Shown: positions 8,988 to 16,970 of the stretch, piece after piece
Layout of the letters: every line of letters starts with the position of its first letter
Numbering within the stretch: position 1 is the first letter of the stretch
Source: Roseiflexus sp.
GTDB lineage: Bacteria > Chloroflexota > Chloroflexia > Chloroflexales > Roseiflexaceae
Reading direction: 5' to 3'
Assembly: GCA_017743475.1 (NCBI GenBank)
Contig: JAGHYV010000019.1
Location: 1 to 61,406, forward strand
DNA: 61,406 bases
Made by a program: the position numbers and the translations under genes
The notes under the pieces: model-generated
Told to the model about the DNA's origin: nothing
Database searches by the model: none
The model's input: the letters and a program-made list of their open reading frames with translations, nothing else

Positions 8988-9953
8988 TTACAGGTCGTGC
9001 GCGGTGCTGAAGGCGAGATGGTGGCGTCGAACATACGACGGCAACTCCCGGATCACCTCCTGCATGACCGTTTCCGGCACGCGATCAAGTGGTACGCCAG
9101 CCTGGATCAGCGCCTGCTCCAGCGGAGCGACATGCTGCCCCTGCCAGGCGGCAGCGCGCAGGATTGCCGGTCCAACCAGATCACCGTGGGCGTGACCGCT
9201 GCCGATTGATGGATGCGCTTCCAGCGCATACGCCAGATAGTGTTCTGAACCTTCCTCCGGTCGGCTATGCCCGATCAGATTGCACAGTTGCACTTCGAGC
9301 GCCAGGAGCCGCAGCAATTCACGGATGCCCTCCAGGTCGCCGCGCCCTGCGGCTTCGGCAACAGTGATCGCGCCATCGAGGATCGCCTGCGCTGCCATGG
9401 CAACCCACGGCGTATACCGTTGCTCCGGCGGATTCATGCCGCACTCTTCCGCGTACCGCCAGTCGTGGAGCGCCGTAGCGATGGAGAGCAGGTCACACAC
9501 GCCTGCGGCGCGAAGATGGGGCGGCGCGTGCGCCAGAAACCCGTCATCGGCGTACACAACCTGCGCCGGACCGGTGTCGAGGTACGCCACACATCCGTTG
9601 CGGCGGACGCCGCTGACCCAGGTGAAGTGGGCATCAACCGAGAGGGCGGTCGGAATCAATGCCAGCGGGAGACTGCGGCGCCATGCGACGTACTTCGCCG
9701 CATCCGCCGCCAGACCGCCGCCGATGCCGTAGATAACGTCGATATCGGCAGGAACTGCCTGCGCCAGTTCCTCGAAGTGTGTCTCGCTGGCTTCGCGCGG
9801 CTCGGCGCTCCAGACGACCGGCAGATGCAACCCGGCATGCACGGCGGCGGCAAGCGCCGCTCCGCTCGCAATCCGGGCGATGCGCCGCTGATCGACGATC
9901 TCGTTCAGCGGCAGATCGATAATAACGGGGATGGGGTGAACGCGGTGAGACAT
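8988..9953 (-). CDS. Glycerol-1-phosphate dehydrogenase-like (AraM/EgsA family)
   Basis: A 321-residue member of the iron/zinc alcohol dehydrogenase superfamily closest in pattern to sn-glycerol-1-phosphate dehydrogenases. The nucleotide-binding loop is GIGGGLAADAAKYVAW. 'IPTALSVDAHFTWVSGVR' and 'RAAGVCDLLSI' follow, with the aspartate as first metal ligand. Histidines in 'RPEEGSEHYLAY' and 'SIGSGHAHGDLVG' supply the remaining ligands. In archaea this enzyme makes the glycerol backbone of membrane lipids; bacterial AraM-type members are rarer. The start codon overlaps the vsr stop (TGATG at 9951-9955), so translation is coupled to the restriction-modification cassette upstream. It could instead act on another polyol phosphate. 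Confidence 0.75.
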   Translation of the reverse strand: MSHRVHPIPVIIDLPLNEIVDQRRIARIASGAALAAAVHAGLHLPVVWSAEPREASETHFEELAQAVPADIDVIYGIGGGLAADAAKYVAWRRSLPLALIPTALSVDAHFTWVSGVRRNGCVAYLDTGPAQVVYADDGFLAHAPPHLRAAGVCDLLSIATALHDWRYAEECGMNPPEQRYTPWVAMAAQAILDGAITVAEAAGRGDLEGIRELLRLLALEVQLCNLIGHSRPEEGSEHYLAYALEAHPSIGSGHAHGDLVGPAILRAAAWQGQHVAPLEQALIQAGVPLDRVPETVMQEVIRELPSYVRRHHLAFSTAHDL

Positions 9954-10363
9954 CAGGATGTCAGGAAGCCTTTCAGTTTGTCGAACAGTTTTTCGCGATC
10001 TCTTGTTTCACATTCCCACACGATCAGCACATTCCAGCCCAGATATTCCAGTTTGTGCACATTTTCCCGGTCACGAATCATATTCCGATCCAGTTTTTTA
10101 TTCCAGTATTCTGTATTGCTCGATGGTCGCGCAGCATGGGGACACCCTTCGTGCTGATGCCAGAAACACCCATGCACAAATATAACTTTCTTATGCTTCT
10201 TAAGGACAATATCAGGTTTTCCGGGTAAATCTTTGACATTCAATCGAAATCGATACCCCATTTTATGAATTAACGATCGCACAAGGCGTTCTGGCGACGT
10301 GTTCTCACCACGAACCTTTGCCATAATGCGGCTGCGTTCTTCAGGATTGAATACATCCGGCAT
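9953..10363 (-). CDS. vsr: Very short patch repair endonuclease Vsr
   Basis: A 136-residue Vsr-family nickase, which nicks 5' of the thymine in T:G mismatches produced by deamination of 5-methylcytosine. Family hallmarks are the N-terminal 'NPEERSRIMAKVRGENTSPE', the catalytic 'LPGKPDIVL' with its aspartate, and the zinc-site segment 'VFVHGCFWHQHEGC' followed by 'WNKKLDRNMIRDREN' and 'GWNVLIVWECE'. All key residues are present, so the protein looks functional. It lies 3 bp after the endonuclease gene and overlaps the next gene. Its place beside a C5 methyltransferase is the usual one. Confidence 0.95.
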   Translation of the reverse strand: MPDVFNPEERSRIMAKVRGENTSPERLVRSLIHKMGYRFRLNVKDLPGKPDIVLKKHKKVIFVHGCFWHQHEGCPHAARPSSNTEYWNKKLDRNMIRDRENVHKLEYLGWNVLIVWECETRDREKLFDKLKGFLTS

Positions 10364-10366
10364 AAC

Positions 10367-11231
10367 TTAGCGCTTTATCTTCGTCCAATCTGAAGAGGCA
10401 ACTTCTATTTCTTTACGAGTGCAAATTGTGCGCCTTTCTACATAATTTCCGTTCTGTCTCACTTCTATACTCACCTCCACCACATCATCAGGTTGACAGG
10501 AAAAATGTATCGTAAAGAACCTTAAGAAACGCAACTTCCTTAATCTTCCAAACGTTTGGACGAGGATTTGTGCGCACCTCTGGTACGGTTCTAGGGAAGA
10601 GATACAAACACGGTGGTGGAACATAAAAACCATTACCTATATCAGTTACTTTCGCACGATTTTGAGACAACTTCGGGCAGATGCGACCTTTTGTTCCACA
10701 GATCATATCCCATATAATCAATCCATCTACACGCTTTTCTTCTTTAACAATTTCTGCACTTAGCCGGGTATGTATGCCTGACCAGGCATTGTGACGCGGA
10801 TCTGCTCCAGGATTCTGGCAGAGTGACCAGAGAATGAATTCGTCTGCATTCGCAGGTCTTTCGAAGATATTTGTGTTATTGCCATCAAGACATCCTTTGG
10901 CCTCAAAAACACAAATACGACCGTCGATGTGAACTTCATAATCGTGGCGCTCTCTGGTGCCCCTGAAATCCCATCTCTCTATTCTTTTGTTCTGCTTCAG
11001 GTATTCAAGAACGCTTTCGATGAATCTACGCTTCTGAGCCATGCTAGCTGCCTGTTGTCCGCGAAGACGCTCGATAGCGCCACGAAAAAGCCCCGAAGCC
11101 CAAAACTCCTCCTCGCTCAAACCATGATCGCCGATCATATACGCTTGATTCCTGAGCGCTTCCGCATACGCATCGATCAAACGTCTTGTCTCATCAGATA
11201 AGACACAAGGTATGATTTCTTTTGTCGGCAT
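10367..11231 (-). pseudogene. Type II restriction endonuclease, frameshifted near C-terminus
   Basis: The first frame (11231 to about 10488) encodes about 247 residues and contains a plausible PD-(D/E)XK core, 'RHDYEVHIDGRICVFEAKGC' (D, then E-x-K). I cannot name its recognition site. The frame ends 'YDTFFLST' at a TGA. Dropping one base from the run at 10501-10505 (T5 in the coding strand) restores a frame reading SCQPDDVVEVSIEVRQNG...SSDWTKIKR to the stop at 10367, directly before vsr. The start at 11231 overlaps the end of the methyltransferase gene by 38 bp; a longer frame to 11318 is less likely. Either the endonuclease lost its tail by a one-base insertion or the run was misread. Loss of an endonuclease with its methyltransferase kept is a common way for such systems to decay. 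Confidence 0.7.
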
Positions 11232-12381
11232 ATCTGTCACTCTCTGCGATCTCAACACGTCCTGTTGCAAGCGGACGCAGAATATGCGTCTCCAGCCAGG
11301 AAACAACCGGCACCGCAACGGCGTCGCCCATCACATGATACCCATCATTATACCGTTCCGGCAGCCAGTAACTGTCGGGCAATCCCATAAGCCGCGCCGC
11401 TTCGCGCACGGAAAGCAGGCGGGAGCGAATGGTATCACCCTCGACGACCAGGATGGTCTGTCGGCTGGAACCGCCAGCAGGCGTGCGTAAACAACCGCTG
11501 ACGCCATCAAACCGCACTTCAGCGCGCTGGCGCTTGGCCCCATCCTGTGTGCGCGTTCGCTTGTACACAGTGCCGATGTGCAGGCGACCGGTCGCCTGAG
11601 CGTGACGTACTTTGGCGATATTGACCGGGGACATCAGTGACAGGAGACGGAGCGTTTCTTCCTGACTATGCCAGGATACGCCGATCGGCTCTGGATCAAT
11701 CACGTCCTGCAGGCGTGGCCGCACATCATCGGGAAAAGGGAGATTCCACCAGATCCACCCTTCGCGCATCGACGGCGACAGGCGACGGTACGCGCGAACG
11801 ACCGGAACCGGATGCCAGATGGCGTGCGGCGTGCACGTTGTGAGATCATCCGGTATCGGCAGATGTTCCTTAACGGCAATGATGAAAAGCCTTGGTCGCG
11901 ATTGGGGAACGAAATAAACCGCATCGACAACCATCGCGCCCAGGCGGTATCCTTCCGCAGTAATAACAGTTATCAACTCCTGGAAATCGTGACCGTTGTT
12001 CGAGGTAAGGAGACCAACAACATTCTCGATTGCGATGATCGGAACGCCTCGTTCTTCCCGATTGAGGGCAGTGATCAGATTCCAGAAGGGCCAGAACGTA
12101 CCACTGCGTTCGGCGCGAAGCCCTTTGCCCTTCCCCGCAAGCGACAGATCCTGGCAGGGGAACGATGCCCATGCCAGTGCGGCACGACCAGGAAGCATCG
12201 CAGTCGTGATGTGGCGAATATCCTCGACAACCAGTTCCGGTGCGCCGGAAAAGTTGCGCCGGTAGACCTCCGCTTTCTTCTCATCGATGTCATTGGCAAA
12301 CAGGCATGTCCACTGCGGGCCCAAACCAAAGCGTGCAAGACCGCCGCCGGCAAAGAACTCGTAGAAGGTCAGATTGGTCAT
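11194..12381 (-). CDS. DNA (cytosine-5-)-methyltransferase
   Basis: A 395-residue C5 methyltransferase with motifs in order: I 'FYEFFAGGGLARFGL' (residues 6-20), IV 'FPCQDLS' with the catalytic Cys76, VI 'IENVVGLL' (119-125), VIII 'QSRPRLFIIAV', a variable region with the target-recognition domain, IX 'RLLSVREAARLMGLPDSY', and X 'YHVMGDAVAVPVVSWL'. All catalytic elements are intact. It is first in a minus-strand cassette with the endonuclease and vsr, and so should protect host DNA. Recognition specificity cannot be read from sequence. Confidence 0.95.
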   Translation of the reverse strand: MTNLTFYEFFAGGGLARFGLGPQWTCLFANDIDEKKAEVYRRNFSGAPELVVEDIRHITTAMLPGRAALAWASFPCQDLSLAGKGKGLRAERSGTFWPFWNLITALNREERGVPIIAIENVVGLLTSNNGHDFQELITVITAEGYRLGAMVVDAVYFVPQSRPRLFIIAVKEHLPIPDDLTTCTPHAIWHPVPVVRAYRRLSPSMREGWIWWNLPFPDDVRPRLQDVIDPEPIGVSWHSQEETLRLLSLMSPVNIAKVRHAQATGRLHIGTVYKRTRTQDGAKRQRAEVRFDGVSGCLRTPAGGSSRQTILVVEGDTIRSRLLSVREAARLMGLPDSYWLPERYNDGYHVMGDAVAVPVVSWLETHILRPLATGRVEIAESDRYADKRNHTLCLI

Positions 12382-12629
12382 GGTAGGACTCGGAAAAGAA
12401 CACGGAAACGTGTAAACATTCTACCACACATGCCTGTTTTCTGTACAGCATCACGATAGCCCATGTGTATCACGTTCGAGAATAGTCGTCAAGGTTGCCG
12501 GTTGCAGCAGGGTGGCGCGACATCATCTATCGTCACAGGTAAGCAGAGGCATGAGCACGCTCGTGTTGCAGGATCACGCGCCTTCTTCATCTCTCATTTG
12601 GATGCTGACCGAATGGCTTTATCGTGCGG

Positions 12630-13715
12630 CTACTCTCTGGACGCGCGACGTTCGACGTTCACACCAACCATTTCCAGCAAACGCTGCCAACCCTGGCGCA
12701 TGTGCGCTATGGAGAGAGATGCTTTGAGTTGCCACGTTCCGACAATTCCATAGGGCAGAAAGAGCACAATCAGCACATAGATCGCGCCGTTGACAAAACT
12801 GGCGCTCTCTCCCAGGTAGCGCCGCAGTCCGAAGTCGAGCAGGCGGAAGATCGCCGCGCCTGCCAGCGCGCCGTGGAGTGTGCCCACGCCGCCGATCAGG
12901 ATCATCAGCAGGGCAGTGACGGTGAAACCCAACCCGGCGATGTCGGGACTGACAATCGGTTGATAGATGGTATGCAGTGCACCAGCTATTGCAGCGGTGA
13001 GAGACGAGAGGATCAGCGCCGCAAGTTTGAACAGGAACGTGTTATACCCCAGCATCTGCGCGCGCCCTTCGTTCTCGCGGATCGCTTTGCATACCCGCCC
13101 CAGGGGCGAATCCACGAATCGGCGGTAGATCAGGTAGAACACGACCAGTATCGTGAGCGTCACAAAGTACAGACGGAGACGTTCCGTAGCCGGGCTGATG
13201 AAATCAGGGATGATGACCCCCTGCAACCCCACGTCTGCACCGGTGTAATCGCCCAGTTCACGCGACATGACCACAATATGGAACACGCTCGACAGACCCA
13301 GTGTGACCAGCGCAAAGGTGATCCCCTTCACGCGCGGCAGCACAATGCCGAACAACAGCGCCTGCGCAAGAGCTGCCAGCATCAATATGCCAAAGGTTTG
13401 CCACAGGTTCAGCCCGAAACTCTTAAGCGCGATACCGGTCAGATAGGCGCCAACCGCAAAGAACATACTATGCCCAAACGACAACAGGCCTGTAAAACCG
13501 AAAATCAGGTCATAACTCAGGGCATACAGCGCCAGAATGAAAATCTCGATTGCCAATCCCTGAATAAACCTGGACATACCACTCTGGTTCGACCACACCT
13601 CGAAGGGTGACGCGCCCTCGAACAGCCCGATAACAAATGGCAGGAGAACCAACGCCAGCAGCGTCAGCAGTGCAATGCGATACCGTTGCACGAAGGAAGA
13701 ACCGGACGTTGTCAT
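12630..13715 (-). CDS. livM: Branched-chain amino acid ABC permease LivM
   Basis: A 361-residue inner-membrane permease with eight or more hydrophobic segments and the LivM signature 'YALSYDLIFGFTGLLSFGHSMFFAVGAYLTG'. The cytoplasmic EAA-like coupling region follows 'IRENEGRAQMLGYNTFLFKLAALILSSLTAAIAGAL', and 'LIGGVGTLHGALAGA' is also typical. AGGAAGGA lies just before the ATG. It is the last gene of the liv operon, 3 bp after livH, and partners LivH in the transmembrane channel for leucine, isoleucine, valine or related amides. Confidence 0.93.
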   Translation of the reverse strand: MTTSGSSFVQRYRIALLTLLALVLLPFVIGLFEGASPFEVWSNQSGMSRFIQGLAIEIFILALYALSYDLIFGFTGLLSFGHSMFFAVGAYLTGIALKSFGLNLWQTFGILMLAALAQALLFGIVLPRVKGITFALVTLGLSSVFHIVVMSRELGDYTGADVGLQGVIIPDFISPATERLRLYFVTLTILVVFYLIYRRFVDSPLGRVCKAIRENEGRAQMLGYNTFLFKLAALILSSLTAAIAGALHTIYQPIVSPDIAGLGFTVTALLMILIGGVGTLHGALAGAAIFRLLDFGLRRYLGESASFVNGAIYVLIVLFLPYGIVGTWQLKASLSIAHMRQGWQRLLEMVGVNVERRASRE

Positions 13716-13718
13716 CGC

Positions 13719-15278
13719 TTATTCCTTCCTGCCAAGCAGACCGTTGGGCAAAATGAGCAAAATGATCACCATGAGCAGAATAGTCGATGCGGGTACCAGC
13801 GGCGGCGAAGGTTTGAAAACAATTCCGGTCAACGGGATGGCAATGCCAATCTGACCGTACTTGATAATGAACTGCTGAAGCATCCCGACCAACAACGAAC
13901 CGATTGCCGCGCCGGGGTAACTGGTCAATCCGCCGATAGCCAGCGCAATAAGCGCATTGAGCAGAAAACTTTCGCCCATCGTATTGGAAAGCCCGATTGA
14001 CGGCGCCGCCAGCACACCCCCCAACGCGGCCAACCCCACGCCCAGCGCAAACACCATTGTGAACACCCGTCGCACATTGATCCCCAGCGCCTCGACCATC
14101 TCACGATCCTGCACGCCAGCGCGAATGATCATGCCAAGGCGAGTACGCCTGAGCAACAACCACACGGCAATCAAGACAATCAGCCCGACCAGGGGGATAA
14201 AAATCTCATTGTAGATGCGAATGCGCCCACCCTGGAACAGCATCGTCGAACAACTATTCTGCAGCGCCAGCCAGAGCGACTCTGCCGGACATCCCTCGCC
14301 ACTTCCGGCGAACAGCGCCGGTTTGGGCATGGTGAACTCGGGACGTCCCCAGATCGCACGCACTATCTCAATCCCGATTGCGCTCAGCCCCAGAGTGAGC
14401 ATCAACTGATAGATCGGGCGCACATACAGCGGTCGGATCAACGTCGACTCCATCAGCGCACCAAGCCCCATGCCGCTCAATACTGCCGCCAGCACTGCGA
14501 TCAGGAACAACCAGTTGGTATCCAGTGCAAACAACCACGCTGTGAGCGGCTCATTGACGGTAAACACAACCAGCCCTCCCGCAATAAGACCGGCAAAGGG
14601 CACAACATGACGCCACGATACATGTGCTGCTGTATGGATGTCGCTCTGCCTTAGCAGCGTCAGTCCAAACGCTATCAGCATACTTGCCAGGATCAACCCG
14701 CCGAATGCTATCAGCGGAGAGCCATCACCGAAGGTGGCAGGCGCAGGGATCACACGCTGCCCCTGACTGGCGAGAAATGAAAACGTGACGGGACTTTCAG
14801 CATAATTCTCAAGACTCCAGGACGCAACCGGGTAGCCACGCATGACCCCAAAGCCGATCAGCACACCGGGCACGATCGCCACCCATGGCAACACCCGTCT
14901 CCACAAGCCCGACTGCGGCACGCGCTGCGCTAGCAGTCTCCATACGTCCCCCAGTGTAAATCCACTGATGATCAGCGCAAGTGGCGTCAGAATATCCACA
15001 AATGTATCGGGACGTACATACACTGTCCAGCCAATGTACGCGCCAACCATGAAAAGTGTGCCGTGCGCCAGATTGAGCACGTCGAGCAACCCAAAGATAA
15101 GCGAAAAACCGGACGCCACCAGGAATGTCAACGCTCCTACTGCCAGACCACGCAACAGGGTTATGACGAAATCCTGCCAGCTCATACCGCTCGCGGCAGC
15201 AACGAAGAGCACCAGCATAACTGCCAGGGTGATGATCAACACCAGGTTTTTGCGCATGATCGCCGGTATCTGTTCCAT
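13719..15278 (-). CDS. livH: Branched-chain amino acid ABC permease LivH, with insert
   Basis: A 519-residue LivH-type permease; ordinary LivH is about 290-310 residues. The N-terminus (up to 'FGLLDVLNLAHGTLFMVGAYIGW') and the C-terminal half ('RTRLGMIIRAGVQDREMVEALGINVRRVF' to 'GLTSYPGAAIGSLLVGM') match the family well. Between them lies about 200 extra residues with additional hydrophobic helices and a periplasmic-looking segment. The insert appears in-frame and of normal composition, so it is likely a lineage-specific expansion and not damage. It is cotranscribed with livF (10 bp) and livM (3 bp). Confidence 0.9.
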   Translation of the reverse strand: MEQIPAIMRKNLVLIITLAVMLVLFVAAASGMSWQDFVITLLRGLAVGALTFLVASGFSLIFGLLDVLNLAHGTLFMVGAYIGWTVYVRPDTFVDILTPLALIISGFTLGDVWRLLAQRVPQSGLWRRVLPWVAIVPGVLIGFGVMRGYPVASWSLENYAESPVTFSFLASQGQRVIPAPATFGDGSPLIAFGGLILASMLIAFGLTLLRQSDIHTAAHVSWRHVVPFAGLIAGGLVVFTVNEPLTAWLFALDTNWLFLIAVLAAVLSGMGLGALMESTLIRPLYVRPIYQLMLTLGLSAIGIEIVRAIWGRPEFTMPKPALFAGSGEGCPAESLWLALQNSCSTMLFQGGRIRIYNEIFIPLVGLIVLIAVWLLLRRTRLGMIIRAGVQDREMVEALGINVRRVFTMVFALGVGLAALGGVLAAPSIGLSNTMGESFLLNALIALAIGGLTSYPGAAIGSLLVGMLQQFIIKYGQIGIAIPLTGIVFKPSPPLVPASTILLMVIILLILPNGLLGRKE

Positions 15279-15288
15279 AAGCTGCCTC

Positions 15289-15993
15289 TTACGCTGCCCC
15301 TAAATAACGGTGAATCGCTGCTTTATCATTCACCAACTCCTGCATACGGCCACTCTGCACTGAGCGCCCTTCTTCGATGATGACATAATACTCCGCCAGT
15401 TGACTGGCGACCAGAAAGTTCTGTTCGACCAGGACAACAGTGCTGTCGGCAGCCAGATGGCGAATGGCGCCGATCAGTCCTTCGATGACGACCGGTGCTA
15501 ACCCTTCGCTTGGTTCGTCGATCAACAGCAAACGGTTATCGGCGACCAGTGCACGCGCGATCGCCAGCATTTGCTGCTGCCCGCCCGACAAATTTGCACC
15601 ACGCAGATTGATCAGGCGCTTGAGATCAGGGAAAAGGGAGAAGATCATCTCCTGTTTGCGCACATAATCACCTTTTTTGCGTTCGGCAATTTTCAAATTC
15701 TCCTCGACGGTCAGATCGCGAAAGATAGCACGATGCTCCGGCACAAAACCAATCCCTAGCGAAGCAATCTCGAAGGGGCGCATGCCGTTGATTCTGCGAC
15801 CTTCAAAACGAATCTCGCCGATACGCGGTGGCGTCAATCCCATTATCGTCTTGAGCGTGGTGGTTTTGCCCGCCCCGTTACGCCCGAGTAACGCAGTGAT
15901 TGATCCCACGGGAACGGTGAAGCTCACTCCCTGCAAAATATGGTATTGCCCGATAAAGGTATGAATGTCGTGAAGTTCCAGAATCTGCGTCAT
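15289..15993 (-). CDS. livF: Branched-chain amino acid ABC ATPase LivF
   Basis: A 234-residue ABC ATPase. Walker A is 'LLGRNGAGKTTTLKTIMG', the Q-loop region 'GFVPEHRAIFRDLTVEENL', the signature 'NLSGGQQQMLAIARALV', Walker B 'LLLIDEPSEGLAPVV', and the switch histidine region 'VVLVEQNFLVA' carries Q where many ABC proteins have H, as is normal for LivF. Its short length and 'PSEGLAP' sequence distinguish it from LivG. It lies 9 bp after livG and 10 bp before livH. Confidence 0.95.
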   Translation of the reverse strand: MTQILELHDIHTFIGQYHILQGVSFTVPVGSITALLGRNGAGKTTTLKTIMGLTPPRIGEIRFEGRRINGMRPFEIASLGIGFVPEHRAIFRDLTVEENLKIAERKKGDYVRKQEMIFSLFPDLKRLINLRGANLSGGQQQMLAIARALVADNRLLLIDEPSEGLAPVVIEGLIGAIRHLAADSTVVLVEQNFLVASQLAEYYVIIEEGRSVQSGRMQELVNDKAAIHRYLGAA

Positions 15994-16002
15994 GAGTTCA
16001 GG

Positions 16003-16773
16003 TTACATGCTCAACTGATACAGTCCACCCAGATAGGCGGTTTGCACTTCTTCGTTCGCAGCGATTTCAGCAGGCGTTCCTTCGGCAAGCACGCGCCCCT
16101 GATGCATCACCGTAATGGTATCGGAAACGCTCATTACCACATTCATGTTATGTTCCACCAGCATGACGGTTTTCTCGCCGCTGCGCTGAATGTCCTGGAT
16201 GAGTGCAATCAGTTCGGGCACCTGTTCGGCAGCCATTCCGGCGGTCGGTTCGTCAAGCAGCAGCACCTCCGGATCAGGCGCCAGAATCATACCCAGTTCC
16301 AGTTTGCGCTGATCGCCATGCGGCAGGGTGCGCGCCAGTGCGAATGCGCGTTCTTTCAGCCCCACCTTCTCGATCACCTCCCAGGCGCGCACTTCATACC
16401 TTTTGAAATGCGCTGCTGGACGCCAGAACTTGAAGTTGTCGCCGCCCGTCGCCTGCGCTGCCAGACGGATGTTCTCGAAAACGGTGAGGTTGGGAAAGAT
16501 ATTGGTAATCTGGAAAGAACGACCGATGCCCAGATGAATGGTTCGGTGGACTGGCTGACGGGTGATGTCGCGCCCCTTGAACAGAACCTGTCCGCTGGTC
16601 GGTTCCAGGTTGCCGCTCAACAGGTTGAACAGTGTGGTTTTCCCCGCGCCGTTGGGACCAATAATGGCATGCAGCGAACGTCTGCGAACTCTGATATTCA
16701 CACGATCCACCGCTACCAGTGCGCCAAAGGCTTTGGTCAGGCTTCGAGTTTCGAGAACAATATCGGTATCCAT
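16003..16773 (-). CDS. livG: Branched-chain amino acid ABC ATPase LivG
   Basis: A 256-residue ABC ATPase beginning MDTDIVLETRSLTKAFG. Walker A is 'IIGPNGAGKTTLFNLLSG', the LivG-typical 'GIGRSFQITNIFPNLTVFENI' follows, then signature region 'LPHGDQRKLELGMILA' and Walker B 'VLLLDEPTAGMA'. 'VMLVEHNMNVVMSVSDTITVMHQG' carries the switch histidine. The frame is open upstream to 17010, but the conserved protein starts at 16773. A 197-bp gap with a hairpin separates it from livK. Confidence 0.93.
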   Translation of the reverse strand: MDTDIVLETRSLTKAFGALVAVDRVNIRVRRRSLHAIIGPNGAGKTTLFNLLSGNLEPTSGQVLFKGRDITRQPVHRTIHLGIGRSFQITNIFPNLTVFENIRLAAQATGGDNFKFWRPAAHFKRYEVRAWEVIEKVGLKERAFALARTLPHGDQRKLELGMILAPDPEVLLLDEPTAGMAAEQVPELIALIQDIQRSGEKTVMLVEHNMNVVMSVSDTITVMHQGRVLAEGTPAEIAANEEVQTAYLGGLYQLSM

Positions 16774-16869
16774 AGCAGGAGTCCAGCGTATGATGCGTTT
16801 CACCAATCTCTGAAGGAATTGTACTGCAACCCGTAGCGCCCGCTGCAAGACCTCGCGCTGCTCAGATGT

Positions 16870-16899
16870 GCAGGGGCGGGATATGAAACCCGTCCCTGC
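16870..16899 (-). promoter_or_regulatory. Stem-loop in the livK-livG intergenic region
   Basis: An 11-bp near-perfect inverted repeat (16870-16880 with 16889-16899; one G:T-type mismatch) and an 8-base loop. It lies between the binding-protein gene and the rest of the transporter operon. No T-tract follows in the transcribed direction. Such hairpins often stabilise the upstream messenger or partly block read-through, so that the binding protein is made in excess over the membrane components. That role here is inferred from position. Confidence 0.5.
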
Positions 16900-16970
16900 G
16901 AGCGTTCCGCTCTCCTCCGGTTTACCTTCGCGGGTACTGTCGAACAGTCCGGTGCCTGTCCCAACCTGGT

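Noticed and set aside
7069-9195. Plus-strand frames opposite the GH4 and ceramidase genes
   Set aside because: Shadow frames with no family features. The minus strand carries the GH4 and ceramidase motifs.
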